This document shows positions 8,406 through 17,431 of a DNA stretch of 51,446 nt, piece after piece. The position numbers and the translations under genes are program-made. Under the pieces are notes generated by a model, which worked only from the letters and a program-made list of their open reading frames with translations, had not been told where the DNA came from and did not search any database. Each line of letters begins with the position of its first letter. Position 1 is the first letter of the stretch. The stretch covers positions 10,521 through 61,966 of the forward strand of contig JAMPCE010000013.1 of NCBI GenBank assembly GCA_023666335.1, written 5' to 3'. The DNA is from a bacterium (lineage in GTDB: Bacteria; Bacillota; Clostridia; Lachnospirales; Lachnospiraceae).

Positions 8406-8813
8406 TTACCCCAAAAAGCGCATCTTCGGGTTTTCCTTTGTGTCCTTTTTCGGTGCGGGCTTGGGCGCCTCGGGCTTTTTGATGCTCGCACCCAGCTCAT
8501 TCGCCATGCTGTTCTTACATTTGTTGCAGAAGCGTCCCGTCAAAATAGTCGCGCCGCAGTTCTCACAGGTGAGCGTGATGCCGGAATCCGCCGAAAGCTC
8601 AAGCCGCTCCTCCCGAAGCCACTGATGGATCTGGTTCGTGGAAACGTCGCATGCTTCCGAGACCTGAGGGATCGACGCATGACCGTTATCCTGAATGTAT
8701 TTCTTTACTTCCTGGAACTTTTCTTCCAGCTTTTCCCTGCACGCAGGGCAGATCGGCGGTCCGGAGACATAGTTAAACAGATTATTGCACTTCCTACAAT
8801 TCCTTACATTCAT
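8406..8813 (-). CDS. YvyF-like flagellar-operon zinc protein (TIGR03826 type)
   Basis: A 135-residue protein with an N-terminal zinc-ribbon-like pair (NCRKCNNLFNYVSG-PPICPAC, residues about 5-24), a central helix-turn-helix region (about 45-72, IPQVSEACDVSTNQIHQWLR), a second C-x2-C...C-x2-C set (about 83-99) and a Pro/Lys-rich tail. This layout matches the regulator-like flagellar operon protein that in Bacillus subtilis (YvyF) sits between comFC and flgM. The context fits: comFC is 25 bp upstream and flagellar rod genes lie beyond recD2. No flgM follows. The ribosome site is AAGGAGGATGAGCT. Its exact role is unknown; DNA binding is plausible. Confidence 0.8.
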   Translation of the reverse strand: MNVRNCRKCNNLFNYVSGPPICPACREKLEEKFQEVKKYIQDNGHASIPQVSEACDVSTNQIHQWLREERLELSADSGITLTCENCGATILTGRFCNKCKNSMANELGASIKKPEAPKPAPKKDTKENPKMRFLG

Positions 8814-8838
8814 AGCTCATCCTCCTTAGGCTGATTTC

Positions 8839-9564
8839 TCAAGCGCCCTTTCCAATGGCAAGGGTCAAGAAATAAATGCGCTGCACACCCACTTTTTTCA
8901 GCTCGCGACTCACGGCGTCCACGGTGCTGCCCGTCGTATAGATGTCGTCGATTATAATGACTGTACTTAATTTTACATCATTTTTACGGATTTTGAAAGC
9001 CCTTTTCAGATTATTTTCTCTCTCCCGCGCAGATAAATCTTTCATCGGGGCTGTTTTTTCGATGCGGACGATCCAATCCGCCATTACCGGAATGCCTGTC
9101 AGCGCGGAAAGCTCCCGTGCAAGCGCCTCCGCCTGGTTGTATCCTCTGCGGCGCTGCCTGCTTTTGTGAAGAGGGACAGGCACGAGCGCCTGCGCCCCGC
9201 AGTCCCGGATAAAACCGCCGAGATGTGCCGCCATGCAGGAGGCGTAGAAAGCAGCGTACTCCCGCCTCCCCGCGTATTTAAAGCGAGCGAGGGAAGCCGA
9301 TACGCTCTTATAGTCAAAGAGGGCGCGTCCCCTGTCAAACAAGTGGGAATGCCGGGCGCAGTCTTTGCAGTATTCCTTTTCACCGCTGCTCAAGTGCTTG
9401 CCGCATTTCATGCAGAAAGGCGGCTCGGTGTAGACGGGAAGATGTGCGCAGCCCTTGCAGATCAGGGCATTCCACGGTTTTACGGGTTCGTCGCAGACAG
9501 GACAGCGGCGGGGATAGAAGAGGGTGAGAGCGGACTCTGCAACTGCTCTAAGATGTGATTTCAT
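8839..9564 (-). CDS. comFC: ComF family protein (ComFC-like, PRTase fold)
   Basis: A 241-residue protein with an N-terminal double zinc ribbon (CPVC...CKGC...CMKC...CKDC within residues 20-66) followed by a phosphoribosyltransferase domain ending in VIIIDDIYTTGSTVDA, the PRPP-binding loop. ComFC homologues are needed for DNA uptake and handling of imported single strands; many species keep the gene for recombination or growth without obvious competence. No comFA is adjacent. It lies between recD2 (upstream by 19 bp) and the YvyF-like gene, as part of a DNA-processing and flagellar neighbourhood. The start follows AAAGGA. Confidence 0.92.
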   Translation of the reverse strand: MKSHLRAVAESALTLFYPRRCPVCDEPVKPWNALICKGCAHLPVYTEPPFCMKCGKHLSSGEKEYCKDCARHSHLFDRGRALFDYKSVSASLARFKYAGRREYAAFYASCMAAHLGGFIRDCGAQALVPVPLHKSRQRRRGYNQAEALARELSALTGIPVMADWIVRIEKTAPMKDLSARERENNLKRAFKIRKNDVKLSTVIIIDDIYTTGSTVDAVSRELKKVGVQRIYFLTLAIGKGA

Positions 9565-9583
9565 AGAAGATTCCTTTCTTTGA

Positions 9584-11806
9584 CTATATAGACCGAAGTT
9601 GGTCGAGAAAGCCGGTATAGCGCCTGTTTTCGCGGTTGTTCGCGATCATGGCGGAGATGGTGACACGGCTCCCGAGAATGGTGACGCAGGATTTTGCGCG
9701 CGTGACGCCGGTGTAGAGAAGATTTCTGTTAAAGAGCATATGCGGACCGGAAAGAAGCGGCATAACGACCGCGGGGTACTCGCTGCCCTGCGACTTGTGG
9801 ATGGTGACGGCGTAGGCAAGTTCCAGTTCGTCCAGCCCCGCGTAAGGGTAGGTCACGCGGCGGTGCTCGTCGAACTCCACGACCACCTCGCGGGCGTACT
9901 CGTCGATCGTGCGGATAAACCCGATATCGCCGTTAAAGATACCCATACCGCTGTCAATAGGAATGTTGTAGCGGCTGACCACTTCCCACGCAAGCTGATA
10001 ATTGTTTTTGATCTGCATGACCTTATCGCCCTCGCGAAGCAGCATGTCGCCCGCCTGACATTCCCGCTTCGACGGGTCGGGCGGATTTAAGTATCGCTGC
10101 AGGATGCCGTTTAAGGTCTCGACCCCCAGCTTTCCCTTGCGCATAGGTGTGAGCACCTGAATGTCAAAGGGCGTCGCATCCACATAGCGCGGAAGCTTTT
10201 CCAGGATCAACTGTAACATATGCTTATAAATGACATCCGTGTCATTTCTTTCCAAAAAGAAAAAGTCGCGGCTCTTATTGTCAAGCACAAGTTCCTCCCC
10301 CGCGTAGATGCGGTGGGCATTCAGCACAATGTCGCTTTCCTGCGCCTGCCGGAAGATCTTTTTTAACACCACCGTCTCAAAGGCGCCGCTCTCGATCAGG
10401 TCATGTAAAACCTGCCCCGGTCCCACTGAGGGGAGCTGGTTCACATCGCCCACCAGGATCAGGCGCGTGCCCACGGGAACAGCCTTTAACAGGGATTGAA
10501 AGAGAAAGATATCCACCATAGACATCTCGTCTACGATGATTACGTCCGCCTCCAGCGGATTTTCCTCATTGCGCTCAAAACGCGCCGATTTTCCCTCAAG
10601 CGCTGCCGCGCCGGAAAGTTCCAGCAGTCTGTGGACAGTGCGCGCCTCGTAGCCCGTAGCCTCCGTCATGCGTTTCGCCGCCCTGCCCGTCGGAGCAGCC
10701 AGCAGAATATCCATGCCCTGTGAAAGAAAATAGCGGATGATCGCGTTGATGGTAGTCGTTTTGCCCGTTCCGGGACCGCCCGACAGGATAAATACGCCGT
10801 TTCGAATACTTTCCAGCACAGAATGTCTCTGTAGATCGTCCAGTTCGATCGAAAGATCCTGCTCCAGAAGAGCGATCTTTGCAAAAAGCGCTTCTTCCTC
10901 GGCAGGCAGAAGTTCTTCTTTGACATTCAAATCGTGCAGCATCTTCGCACAAGCCAGCTCCGCATAGTAGAAATTGGAAGCGTAGACCCTGCGCTCGGAC
11001 GCGGAGGCAGACTTGATCACAAGCTTCTTGTCCATAGCGAGGTTTGCCAGCTGCGGCTCCATCAGCGCGGCTTCCACGCCCAAAAGCTCCTCCGCGCGGG
11101 CGAGCAGCTTTTCCGCAGGCAGATAACAGTGCCCCTCGCCGCCAGCCTGCTGCAAGGTATAGAGAAGACCGCACCGGATCCGGTAGTCCGAGTCTGTGTG
11201 GATGCCGATCTTCGCCGCGATCTCATCCGCAATGCGAAAGCCGATACCCGAGACATCCTCCGCCAGGCGGTAGGGATTTTCCCGCATGACGCCGTAAAGC
11301 CCCATGCCGTAGGTCTCATAAATGCGAAGCGCAAGCGTATTGCCGATGCCATATCCCTGCAAAAAGGTGAGGGCATCTCTGGCGTCGCGCTTTTCATAGA
11401 GGGATGCTGCGATCTCCCTGGCTTTTTTCAGGCTGATGCCTTTCACCTCCGCAAGCCGTTCCGGCTCCTCCTCGATGATGCGGTAGGTATCTTCCCCGAA
11501 AGCCTTGACGATCCGCCTTGCAAGCGCCTCGCCCACGCCCTTGACCGCACCGGAGGAAAGGTAGCGTTCCACGCTCTGCGCATCGCTGGGCGGAATGATG
11601 TTGTAGCGTTCTATTTTGAACTGTCTGCCGTATACCTGATGCGTGGTATATTCCCCTTCCGCCTCAATGGTCTCGCCCTGATCCATCGTACGAAAAAAGC
11701 CCACGCAGGTGAGGGATTCTTCCTGCGTGAGTAGATTTAAGACCGTGTAGCCGTTTTCTTTATTACGGAAAATGATATGCTCGATGTAACCCTTAATCGT
11801 GTCCAT
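9584..11806 (-). CDS. recD2: RecD2-type ATP-dependent 5'-3' DNA helicase
   Basis: A superfamily 1B helicase of 740 residues, the normal RecD2/YrrC length. In order: an N-terminal OB-like domain (about 1-80), helix-hairpin-helix repeats including GVGEALARRIV, Walker A GGPGTGKTTT (near residue 345), Walker B DEMSMVD, the RecD motif GDVNQLPSVGPG, and a C-terminal UvrD-like motif AYAVTIHKSQGSEYPAVV. No RecB or RecC is present, consistent with RecD2, which acts in mismatch repair and at stalled replication forks. The start at 11806 has GAGGTTCT upstream, a weak site. It sits between the FlgJ-like gene and comFC. Confidence 0.95.
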   Translation of the reverse strand: MDTIKGYIEHIIFRNKENGYTVLNLLTQEESLTCVGFFRTMDQGETIEAEGEYTTHQVYGRQFKIERYNIIPPSDAQSVERYLSSGAVKGVGEALARRIVKAFGEDTYRIIEEEPERLAEVKGISLKKAREIAASLYEKRDARDALTFLQGYGIGNTLALRIYETYGMGLYGVMRENPYRLAEDVSGIGFRIADEIAAKIGIHTDSDYRIRCGLLYTLQQAGGEGHCYLPAEKLLARAEELLGVEAALMEPQLANLAMDKKLVIKSASASERRVYASNFYYAELACAKMLHDLNVKEELLPAEEEALFAKIALLEQDLSIELDDLQRHSVLESIRNGVFILSGGPGTGKTTTINAIIRYFLSQGMDILLAAPTGRAAKRMTEATGYEARTVHRLLELSGAAALEGKSARFERNEENPLEADVIIVDEMSMVDIFLFQSLLKAVPVGTRLILVGDVNQLPSVGPGQVLHDLIESGAFETVVLKKIFRQAQESDIVLNAHRIYAGEELVLDNKSRDFFFLERNDTDVIYKHMLQLILEKLPRYVDATPFDIQVLTPMRKGKLGVETLNGILQRYLNPPDPSKRECQAGDMLLREGDKVMQIKNNYQLAWEVVSRYNIPIDSGMGIFNGDIGFIRTIDEYAREVVVEFDEHRRVTYPYAGLDELELAYAVTIHKSQGSEYPAVVMPLLSGPHMLFNRNLLYTGVTRAKSCVTILGSRVTISAMIANNRENRRYTGFLDQLRSI

Positions 11807-11875
11807 AGAACCTCTGACGAAGCGCAGATGCCGCTTATGAGAATATGATCATGTAATAGGAAATTGCGACGATTT

Positions 11876-12235
11876 TTATAATCCGTAATTGATCTTCGCC
11901 TGCTCGTAGAGCATTTGCGCAAGGGAATTGGAACCCTGCGTCGCCGTCTGCTCGGAGATCTGCTGGATCACGGAATCCTTGAAATAATCCACCATCTGAG
12001 AAGCGTAGCCGTCCTCCTCGTCGCTGAAAATATCGACAGTCTTCTGCATTTCCTTGTAGACCTGCTCCCAGAGATACGCCTCAAACTGCTTGCAGGCGTC
12101 AAAGAGGGCGTCGTCCTCTTTCTGCTTCGCCGCGCGGTCCGCATTCTGTAGATTCTTTTGCAGCTGTTCCGTTGCGACGCGGTTCGTGTCGGTCATGTAG
12201 TCCGTGTAGGCTGCTAAATTTGTCAAGTCGTTCAT
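11876..12235 (-). CDS. flgJ: rod-binding protein, FlgJ N-terminal domain type
   Basis: A 119-residue protein carrying only the rod-capping domain of FlgJ, without the muramidase domain found in Proteobacteria. The diagnostic stretch is ACKQFEAYLWEQVYKEMQKT (residues about 47-66), followed by an acidic segment and a helix ending in LAQMLYEQ. It would cap the growing flagellar rod in the cell wall. In Clostridia this short form commonly follows flgF and flgG. Here a 142-bp palindromic element lies between flgG and this gene, so it may be transcribed less strongly or separately. The gene ends 69 bp before recD2. Confidence 0.85.
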   Translation of the reverse strand: MNDLTNLAAYTDYMTDTNRVATEQLQKNLQNADRAAKQKEDDALFDACKQFEAYLWEQVYKEMQKTVDIFSDEEDGYASQMVDYFKDSVIQQISEQTATQGSNSLAQMLYEQAKINYGL

Positions 12236-12270
12236 CAGGATACTCCTTATTATTTATGATATCTATGTTT

Positions 12271-12412
12271 GTGCAAATCGTATAATCATAAGCAGACCCT
12301 TGTAAATGTGGTAAATTCCTACGGAATTAACCACTCGAGCACTGCTTCGCAGGCTCGGCGCTACGCTTGGAATGGAGCGCAAGCGCGTCTGCGTTGATTA
12401 TACTATTTGCAC
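12271..12412. repeat. family A palindromic intergenic element, copy 1
   Basis: 142 bp lying between flgG and flgJ. The ends form a long inverted repeat: left GTGCAAATCGTATAATCA, right arm (reverse complement) GTGCAAATAGTATAATCA, then AAGCAGACCC on the left and CGGAATGGAGCG-like sequence before GCGTCTGCGTT on the right. The inner ends are shared with copies at 17243 and 20355; the middle differs. The DNA could fold into one long hairpin on either strand. Confidence 0.8.
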
Positions 12413-12421
12413 ATCATTCAT

Positions 12422-13240
12422 TTATCTCTTTAAATTATTAGCTACCTCAAGCATCGAATCGGAGGTCGTGATGGATTTGGAATTCATCTCGTAAGCGCGC
12501 TGCGCCACGATCAGGTTTACCATCTCGTTTGCCACCTGTACGTTGGAGCCCTCCAGATAGCCCTGGATGATGCGGCTCTTGTCCACGTCGTCGTTCGTGT
12601 CCTCATTGATGGCAGGGCCGCTCGCGTCCGTCACTTCAAAGAGGGTGTCGCCCACTCTCCGCAGACCGCCGGGATTGCTGAACTGGAATGTGCCGATGCC
12701 GACACCGATGGGCTGAGGATTGTTCAACTCGTCAGGATAGCAGATCTGCCCGTCCTCCGTAATGGAAAGGTTGCTCGCTATGTAGGTACGGGGCAGTACG
12801 ATCGCGCGTCCCGTCAGATCCAGCACCGGAAGACCGTCCGAATTGGTCAGCGCCATACCGCCGTTTGCACTGAGCGCCCAGGTAAAGTCACCGTTTCTCG
12901 TATAGTAGATTTGATTGTCATCGCCGCGCAGAGCGAAGAAACCCTCTCCCTCGATCGCGAACGCCGTATCGGAATCCGCATCCAGAAGACTCCCCTGCCG
13001 GAAGATCTGGTTGATGGAAGCGGTGCGCACGCCAAGTCCCACCTGAGAAGTGGTCGGCTTCGGATCGCCGTTTGCCGTGGTCGTCACCGATTGTAAATTC
13101 TGGTACAGAAGCGACTTAAACTGCGCCACCTGCGCCTTATAACCCACGGAATTGACGTTAGCAAGGTTATTTGCTATCGTATCTACATTTGTCTGCTGTG
13201 CATTCATGCCGGTTGCGCCCGACCACAGGCTTCTTACCAT
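12422..13240 (-). CDS. flgG: flagellar distal rod protein FlgG
   Basis: A 272-residue flagellar hook-basal body rod protein. It has the N-terminal motif LWSGATGMNAQQTNVDTIANNLAN (split here: the GMxAQQTxVDTIANNLANVNT type), a central domain with FFALRGDDNQIYYTRNGDF, and the C-terminal coiled segment ANEMVNLIVAQRAYEMNSK with a terminal VANNLKR. FlgG forms the outer, distal part of the rod and is exported by the flagellar type III system. Spacing to flgF is 74 bp. The B. subtilis equivalents FlhO and FlhP also follow the actin homologue mbl, as here. FlgG rather than FlgF is chosen from the GMNAQQT N-terminus. Confidence 0.92.
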   Translation of the reverse strand: MVRSLWSGATGMNAQQTNVDTIANNLANVNSVGYKAQVAQFKSLLYQNLQSVTTTANGDPKPTTSQVGLGVRTASINQIFRQGSLLDADSDTAFAIEGEGFFALRGDDNQIYYTRNGDFTWALSANGGMALTNSDGLPVLDLTGRAIVLPRTYIASNLSITEDGQICYPDELNNPQPIGVGIGTFQFSNPGGLRRVGDTLFEVTDASGPAINEDTNDDVDKSRIIQGYLEGSNVQVANEMVNLIVAQRAYEMNSKSITTSDSMLEVANNLKR

Positions 13241-13314
13241 GATAGTTTCCTCCTGATCTGTTCTCTTGATCCTTATTTATTCTGTCTTAACAGGCTGTTG
13301 TTCCGCCCCGAAAA

Positions 13315-14187
13315 TTAACTCAGTCTACCGTTCTGGCTCACCGCCTGCTCCAGCGTATCGTCGTAGGTGGTGATCACTTTCTGGTTGCTTTCATACTGCC
13401 TTTGCAGGGTGATCATATTGACCATCTCGGTCACTACCGAAATATTTGCCATTTCCAAGTATCCCGCGTGAACCTGCGTATCGGTCTCCATATCATCTTT
13501 CTCGATGCGCTGCGCGCCGTCGATCGTCATGAAATAATTCTCGCCGAAACGCTCGAGATAATTGTAATCTTCAAAGTCCACCACATTGATCGTTGCAACG
13601 ACCGCGCCGTCCTGCACAATGTCTCCGGTACGGTTAATGCTCACGGGAAGCGCGGGATCAAGCTGGATCCTCGCATCGGAATCATCCAGCACATAGTCGC
13701 CGTCCTGCGTTTTCAGAAAGCCCTGGCGATCCATCGTGAAATTACCGTCCCTCGTGTACATGGTGGTTCTCTCACCCAGCTTATTGGTATACTCGATCGC
13801 AAAAAAGCCTCTGTCGGTCAGCGCCAGATCCAGCTCGTTTCCCGTCTCCTTGATGGGACCCTCGGAATAATCCACATAATTCTCTCCGATCTTGACGCCA
13901 AGATTCAAACCCGTCTTACGGACTCTTCTTTCCAGATAATCCTCGTTATACGGATTGTTGACCTCATCCTGATCGATTGCCCGGTTTGTCGCCATCGGCC
14001 GCGGCAGATTGCCCGGCTCCGACAGATCCTTGATCTTGTAGGCAAGCACCGTATCGAACGCCTGACTCGTGGTTCCTTCTTTCTTAAAACCGTTCGTCGT
14101 CGCATTCGCCAGATTGTTCGTCAGAACATCCATCCGATGCTGCTCATTCAACATGCCCGTATACGCGGTGTACAGTCCTTTCAGCAT
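13315..14187 (-). CDS. flgF: flagellar rod protein, FlgF/FlhO type
   Basis: A 290-residue member of the same rod family. The N-terminus LYTAYTGMLNEQHRMDVLTN and NNLANATTNGFKKEG, a central FFAIEYTNKLGERTTMYTRDGNF block, and the C-terminal SVVTEMVNMITLQRQYESNQK are seen. It probably forms the proximal rod. Its ATG at 14187 follows GGGAGGATTAGT, which overlaps the end of the mreB-type gene, with a 1-bp gap, implying co-translation of the actin homologue and rod genes. Assignment as FlgF rather than a second FlgG is by position and divergence; the families blur in Firmicutes. Confidence 0.88.
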   Translation of the reverse strand: MLKGLYTAYTGMLNEQHRMDVLTNNLANATTNGFKKEGTTSQAFDTVLAYKIKDLSEPGNLPRPMATNRAIDQDEVNNPYNEDYLERRVRKTGLNLGVKIGENYVDYSEGPIKETGNELDLALTDRGFFAIEYTNKLGERTTMYTRDGNFTMDRQGFLKTQDGDYVLDDSDARIQLDPALPVSINRTGDIVQDGAVVATINVVDFEDYNYLERFGENYFMTIDGAQRIEKDDMETDTQVHAGYLEMANISVVTEMVNMITLQRQYESNQKVITTYDDTLEQAVSQNGRLS

Positions 14188-14188
14188 A

Positions 14189-15181
14189 CTAATCCTCCCT
14201 ATAGCCCGCTAAAAACTCCACATACTTCCCGGTCCCGATCGCAACCGCAGTCATGGGATCCTCCGCCGTCATGGTGTTGATTCCGGTCTTTGCCGCGATC
14301 AGATCTTCCAGCCCGCGAAGTAAGCTTCCGCCGCCCGTCAGGACGATGCCTCTGTCCGCGATATCCGCCGCAAGCTCGGGCGGAGTCTTTTCCAACACGC
14401 TGTGGATCGTCTCCACGATCTGCACCGTGGTCTCGTGAAGCGCTTCCTCCGTCTCCTCCGAGGAAACTTTCACGGTTCTGGGAAGTCCCGTCACCAGATT
14501 ACGTCCCCTGACGTCCATGTAGTCCACTTCGGCTCTCCTGAAAGCGGAACCGATCTTTATCTTCAAATCCTCTGCCGTCCGTTCACCGATCAGCAGATTA
14601 TGTTTTTTACGCATATAACGCACGATCGCTTCGTCAAAGTCGTCGCCCGCGATCTTGATCGAAGCGCTGACGACCGTGCCGCCTAAAGAAATCACGGCAA
14701 TGTCGGATGTACCGCCGCCGATATCCACGATCATATTGCCGCAGGGCTTCGAGATATCAATGCCCGCACCGATTGCCGCCGCGATAGGCTCCTCGATGAT
14801 GGAGACTTCCCGCGCGCCCGCCTGATACGTCGCGTCCTCAACAGCCTTTTTCTCTACCTCGGTGACGCCGCTCGGTACGCACACCGCAATGCGGGGCTTG
14901 CGGAAACTTTTCTTTCCGAGGGCTTTCTGGATGAAGTATTTCATCATCTTCTCCGTCACCTGATAGTCGGAGATAACGCCCTGACGCAACGGTCTTACCG
15001 CCACGATATTGCCCGGCGTCCTGCCGAGCATGAGGCGCGCGTCCTCACCGATCGCCTTGATCTTATTCGTGTCTCTGTCGAAAGCGACCACGGACGGCTC
15101 CTTGAGTACAACGCCCTTGCCGCGGATATATACCAGAATACTGGCTGTGCCAAGATCTATTCCAATGTCTGTAAACTGCAT
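14189..15181 (-). CDS. mreB: rod-shape-determining actin homologue (MreB/Mbl)
   Basis: A 330-residue bacterial actin. It has DIGIDLGTASILVY (phosphate 1, residues 5-18), the MreB-typical RTPGNIVAVRPLRQGVI, the connect and phosphate 2 region IVDIGGGTSDIAVISLGG, and the adenosine motif GIVLTGGGSLLRGL. MreB filaments steer lateral cell-wall synthesis under the membrane. No mreC, mreD or rodA is adjacent; instead flgF and flgG follow, which is the arrangement of B. subtilis mbl-flhO-flhP, so this may be the Mbl paralogue. A sigma-A promoter lies at 15215-15243. The gene is divergent from the ATPase gene at 15514. Confidence 0.93.
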   Translation of the reverse strand: MQFTDIGIDLGTASILVYIRGKGVVLKEPSVVAFDRDTNKIKAIGEDARLMLGRTPGNIVAVRPLRQGVISDYQVTEKMMKYFIQKALGKKSFRKPRIAVCVPSGVTEVEKKAVEDATYQAGAREVSIIEEPIAAAIGAGIDISKPCGNMIVDIGGGTSDIAVISLGGTVVSASIKIAGDDFDEAIVRYMRKKHNLLIGERTAEDLKIKIGSAFRRAEVDYMDVRGRNLVTGLPRTVKVSSEETEEALHETTVQIVETIHSVLEKTPPELAADIADRGIVLTGGGSLLRGLEDLIAAKTGINTMTAEDPMTAVAIGTGKYVEFLAGYRED

Positions 15182-15214
15182 GACCTTTCCCCTTCCTGAG
15201 AGTATAGCATTATC

Positions 15215-15243
15215 ATTATACCCTTATCCCAGAGGTTTTTCAA
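15215..15243 (-). promoter_or_regulatory. sigma-A promoter for mreB-flgF-flgG
   Basis: Minus strand: -35 TTGAAA, 17-bp spacer, -10 TATAAT, 33 bp before the ATG at 15181. The rest of the 332-bp gap to 15514 is AT-rich and shows no gene; a weak GC-rich palindrome around 15300-15330 is the only other structure noticed. Confidence 0.75.
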
Positions 15244-15513
15244 AGGTTTTTGTGATTTTTTTCAATTTTTTTGTTCTACAACTAAAAAACGCCAAAAACA
15301 GAACGGTTCCTTCCGTCCGGTTTTCGGCTTCCATGCCTTATCTGATATAGTTATCGGAGAGAGCTTGAAAAATCTTAACAGGGCAGACAAATTTCATCAA
15401 AATTATTCTTGCAGGGATGATATCGTGCGAATATACTATATTTATCATTTGTCGCCAGAGTCTTGGGCGCAATATAACAACATTATGAAAAGTTGCAGAA
15501 AGGATGACAGATC

Positions 15514-17175
15514 ATGAAAACACAGGCAGAACTGCAAAGACTCCTCCGCGATATCGACCACAAGGGCTACAAGGCGTACAAGGTGCTGGAGGGCGAATAC
15601 GATTTCGGCGCATACCGCCTCTGCATCGACCATGTGCAGGGGGATCCGTTCGCCACGCCCTCGCGGGTGCGGATCGTCTATCGAAATCAGGGCAACATTC
15701 CCGCCGCTTACTTCGAAAACAGGCATCGGCGGATCGCCGTAGAGGATCATCTTTTGCGCAGCCTGCACCGAAATCTGCGCGCAGGGGACGGCAGGGCAGC
15801 CAAAGGCTCCGGCAAGAGCGGTCTGGTGACAGCCTGCCGGACCAGTCAGGAAATTCTGGAGACAACCGCCATGCACCTTACGAAGGACGCGGTCACAGCC
15901 CGCATCGAAGTGGGCTTTCCCGCTTTCGGCAGAACGATCGCAGCGGGCGAACTTTCGCAGATCCTTTTTAAAGTTTTGCCCGAACTTTGCGAAAAGTCCT
16001 TTCACATGAATCCTTCCATGAAACAATCATTAGATAAAGTCGTGTCCCTTGCGGACGACCAGCAGTTTATCCGCGAAAGCCTTGCAGAGCAGGGGCTTGT
16101 CGCCTTCGTGGCGGACGGCTCGATCCTGCCCCGGGAGAGCGGCGTCTCCCAGCGCCCCCTAAAAGACGCTGTGGTGTTCAAAAGCCCGGACTCCCTCGCT
16201 GTCACCCTGACGCTGCCCCACCGCGGCAAAGTGCGCGGCATGGGGATCAGGCGCGGCATCACGATCATCGCAGGGGGCGGTTTCCACGGAAAGTCTACGC
16301 TCTTAAAAGCGCTGGAACGCGGCGTCTACAACCACATCGCGGGAGATGGCAGGGAACTCGTCATCACCGACGAGACCGCTTTCAAGCTGCGGGCGGAAGA
16401 GCACCGCTGCATCCACGAGACGGATATTTCCCTCTTTATCAACAATCTTCCCATGAAGTCCGACACCACGCGTTTCCAGACGGAAAACGCCAGCGGCAGC
16501 ACCTCACAGGCCGCCAATACCGTGGAAGCGCTTGCGATCGGCAGCACGACTCTCCTGATCGACGAGGACACTTCCGCCACGAATTTCATGGTGCGCGACG
16601 GACGGATGGCGCAGCTCGTCTCCGATGAAAAGGAGCCGATCACCCCCTTTATCCGCAAGATCAGAAGCCTCTATCAGGATCTGGGCGTTTCTACGATATT
16701 GGTAGCGGGAAGTTCCGGCGATTACCTGTCCGTGGCGGACACGGTCTTGCAGATGGACTGCTATGAGGCGAAAGATGTGACCGCACGGGCAAAAGAGCTC
16801 GCCGCACCCCTCACGGAAGAAACGGTGAAAGAGACCGCGTGGCTGAAAAAGAAAGTCCGCTCTCAAAGAATCGAGAAAACGCGGGTGCACGGCTGGGATA
16901 CGATCAGCCTGGACAAGAACGAGATCGACCTGCGCTATCTGGAACAGATCGTCGGCGAGAGCCAGACTGCCGCCCTCGCATACGTTTCGCAGTATATTTT
17001 AGAACGGTTAGCCGATGCCAAAAAGACCCTGCCCGAACTCGCCCGGGAAGCCTCCGAAAAAATAGAGCGGGACGGCATCCTCTCCCTTACCCCCAAGAAC
17101 TACGGCGCCGGACCTGCGGCTTATGTGCGCAGGCAGGAGATTCTGTCCTGTCTCGCAAGATATCGGATGCTATAA
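15514..17175 (+). CDS. predicted ABC-class ATPase (COG3044 / PF09818 type)
   Basis: A 553-residue soluble protein. The central part has an unusual P-loop IIAGGGFHGKSTLLKAL (near residue 250), and later TLLIDEDTSATNFMVRD, the Walker B with adjacent acidic residues, plus an ABC-like region around NASGSTSQAANTVEAL. The N-terminal 200 residues are alpha/beta and end in RRGI. This matches the widespread but uncharacterised ABC_ATPase family, which lacks transporter membrane domains. The start ATG follows AGAAAGGATGACAGATC. It is transcribed alone, divergent from mreB and convergent with uvrA. Substrate and partners are unknown; RNA or nucleotide handling is speculative. Confidence 0.88.
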   Translation: MKTQAELQRLLRDIDHKGYKAYKVLEGEYDFGAYRLCIDHVQGDPFATPSRVRIVYRNQGNIPAAYFENRHRRIAVEDHLLRSLHRNLRAGDGRAAKGSGKSGLVTACRTSQEILETTAMHLTKDAVTARIEVGFPAFGRTIAAGELSQILFKVLPELCEKSFHMNPSMKQSLDKVVSLADDQQFIRESLAEQGLVAFVADGSILPRESGVSQRPLKDAVVFKSPDSLAVTLTLPHRGKVRGMGIRRGITIIAGGGFHGKSTLLKALERGVYNHIAGDGRELVITDETAFKLRAEEHRCIHETDISLFINNLPMKSDTTRFQTENASGSTSQAANTVEALAIGSTTLLIDEDTSATNFMVRDGRMAQLVSDEKEPITPFIRKIRSLYQDLGVSTILVAGSSGDYLSVADTVLQMDCYEAKDVTARAKELAAPLTEETVKETAWLKKKVRSQRIEKTRVHGWDTISLDKNEIDLRYLEQIVGESQTAALAYVSQYILERLADAKKTLPELAREASEKIERDGILSLTPKNYGAGPAAYVRRQEILSCLARYRML

Positions 17176-17242
17176 TCAATGAGCAGATTTCCGGTCGATA
17201 CAAATTCATGGTATCTACCTTACAATTTTCTATACCGTAAAC

Positions 17243-17411
17243 GATGACACGACTGACATAATCATAAGCAGACCCTCGTAGGGCATCGGTACTTGGCGAG
17301 GTACGGAGTTGCTGTGCAACCAAAGTTGCACGGCAGCTTCCCGAGCCTAGTACCGCTATGCCCGGAATGGAGCGCAAGCGCGTCTGCGTTGATTATGTCA
17401 GTCGCGTCATC
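17243..17411. repeat. family A palindromic intergenic element, copy 2
   Basis: 169 bp between the convergent ATPase and uvrA genes. Left arm GATGACACGACTGACATAAT continues into CATAAGCAGACCC; the right arm reads, as reverse complement, GATGACGCGACTGACATAAT then CAACGCAGACG. Inner ends match copy 1 (AAGCAGACCCT.., CGGAATGGAGCGCAAGCG) but the outer arms differ from copy 1 while pairing with each other. An internal hairpin GGTTGCACAG-type core (GTTGC-tgt-GCAAC at about 17309-17321) is also present. Confidence 0.8.
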
Positions 17412-17431
17412 TCACGACATAGAAACTCTCA

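Noticed and set aside
9599-11734. Long open frames on the plus strand opposite recD2
   Set aside because: They lack ribosome sites and family motifs; recD2 on the other strand has all helicase motifs. The same applies to open frames opposite leuA, glmM, metG, flgF and the FGGY kinase.
12271-12412. Family A element as an ordinary terminator of flgG
   Set aside because: The stem is long and AT-rich at its ends with no T run, and similar elements occur in convergent and same-strand gaps alike.
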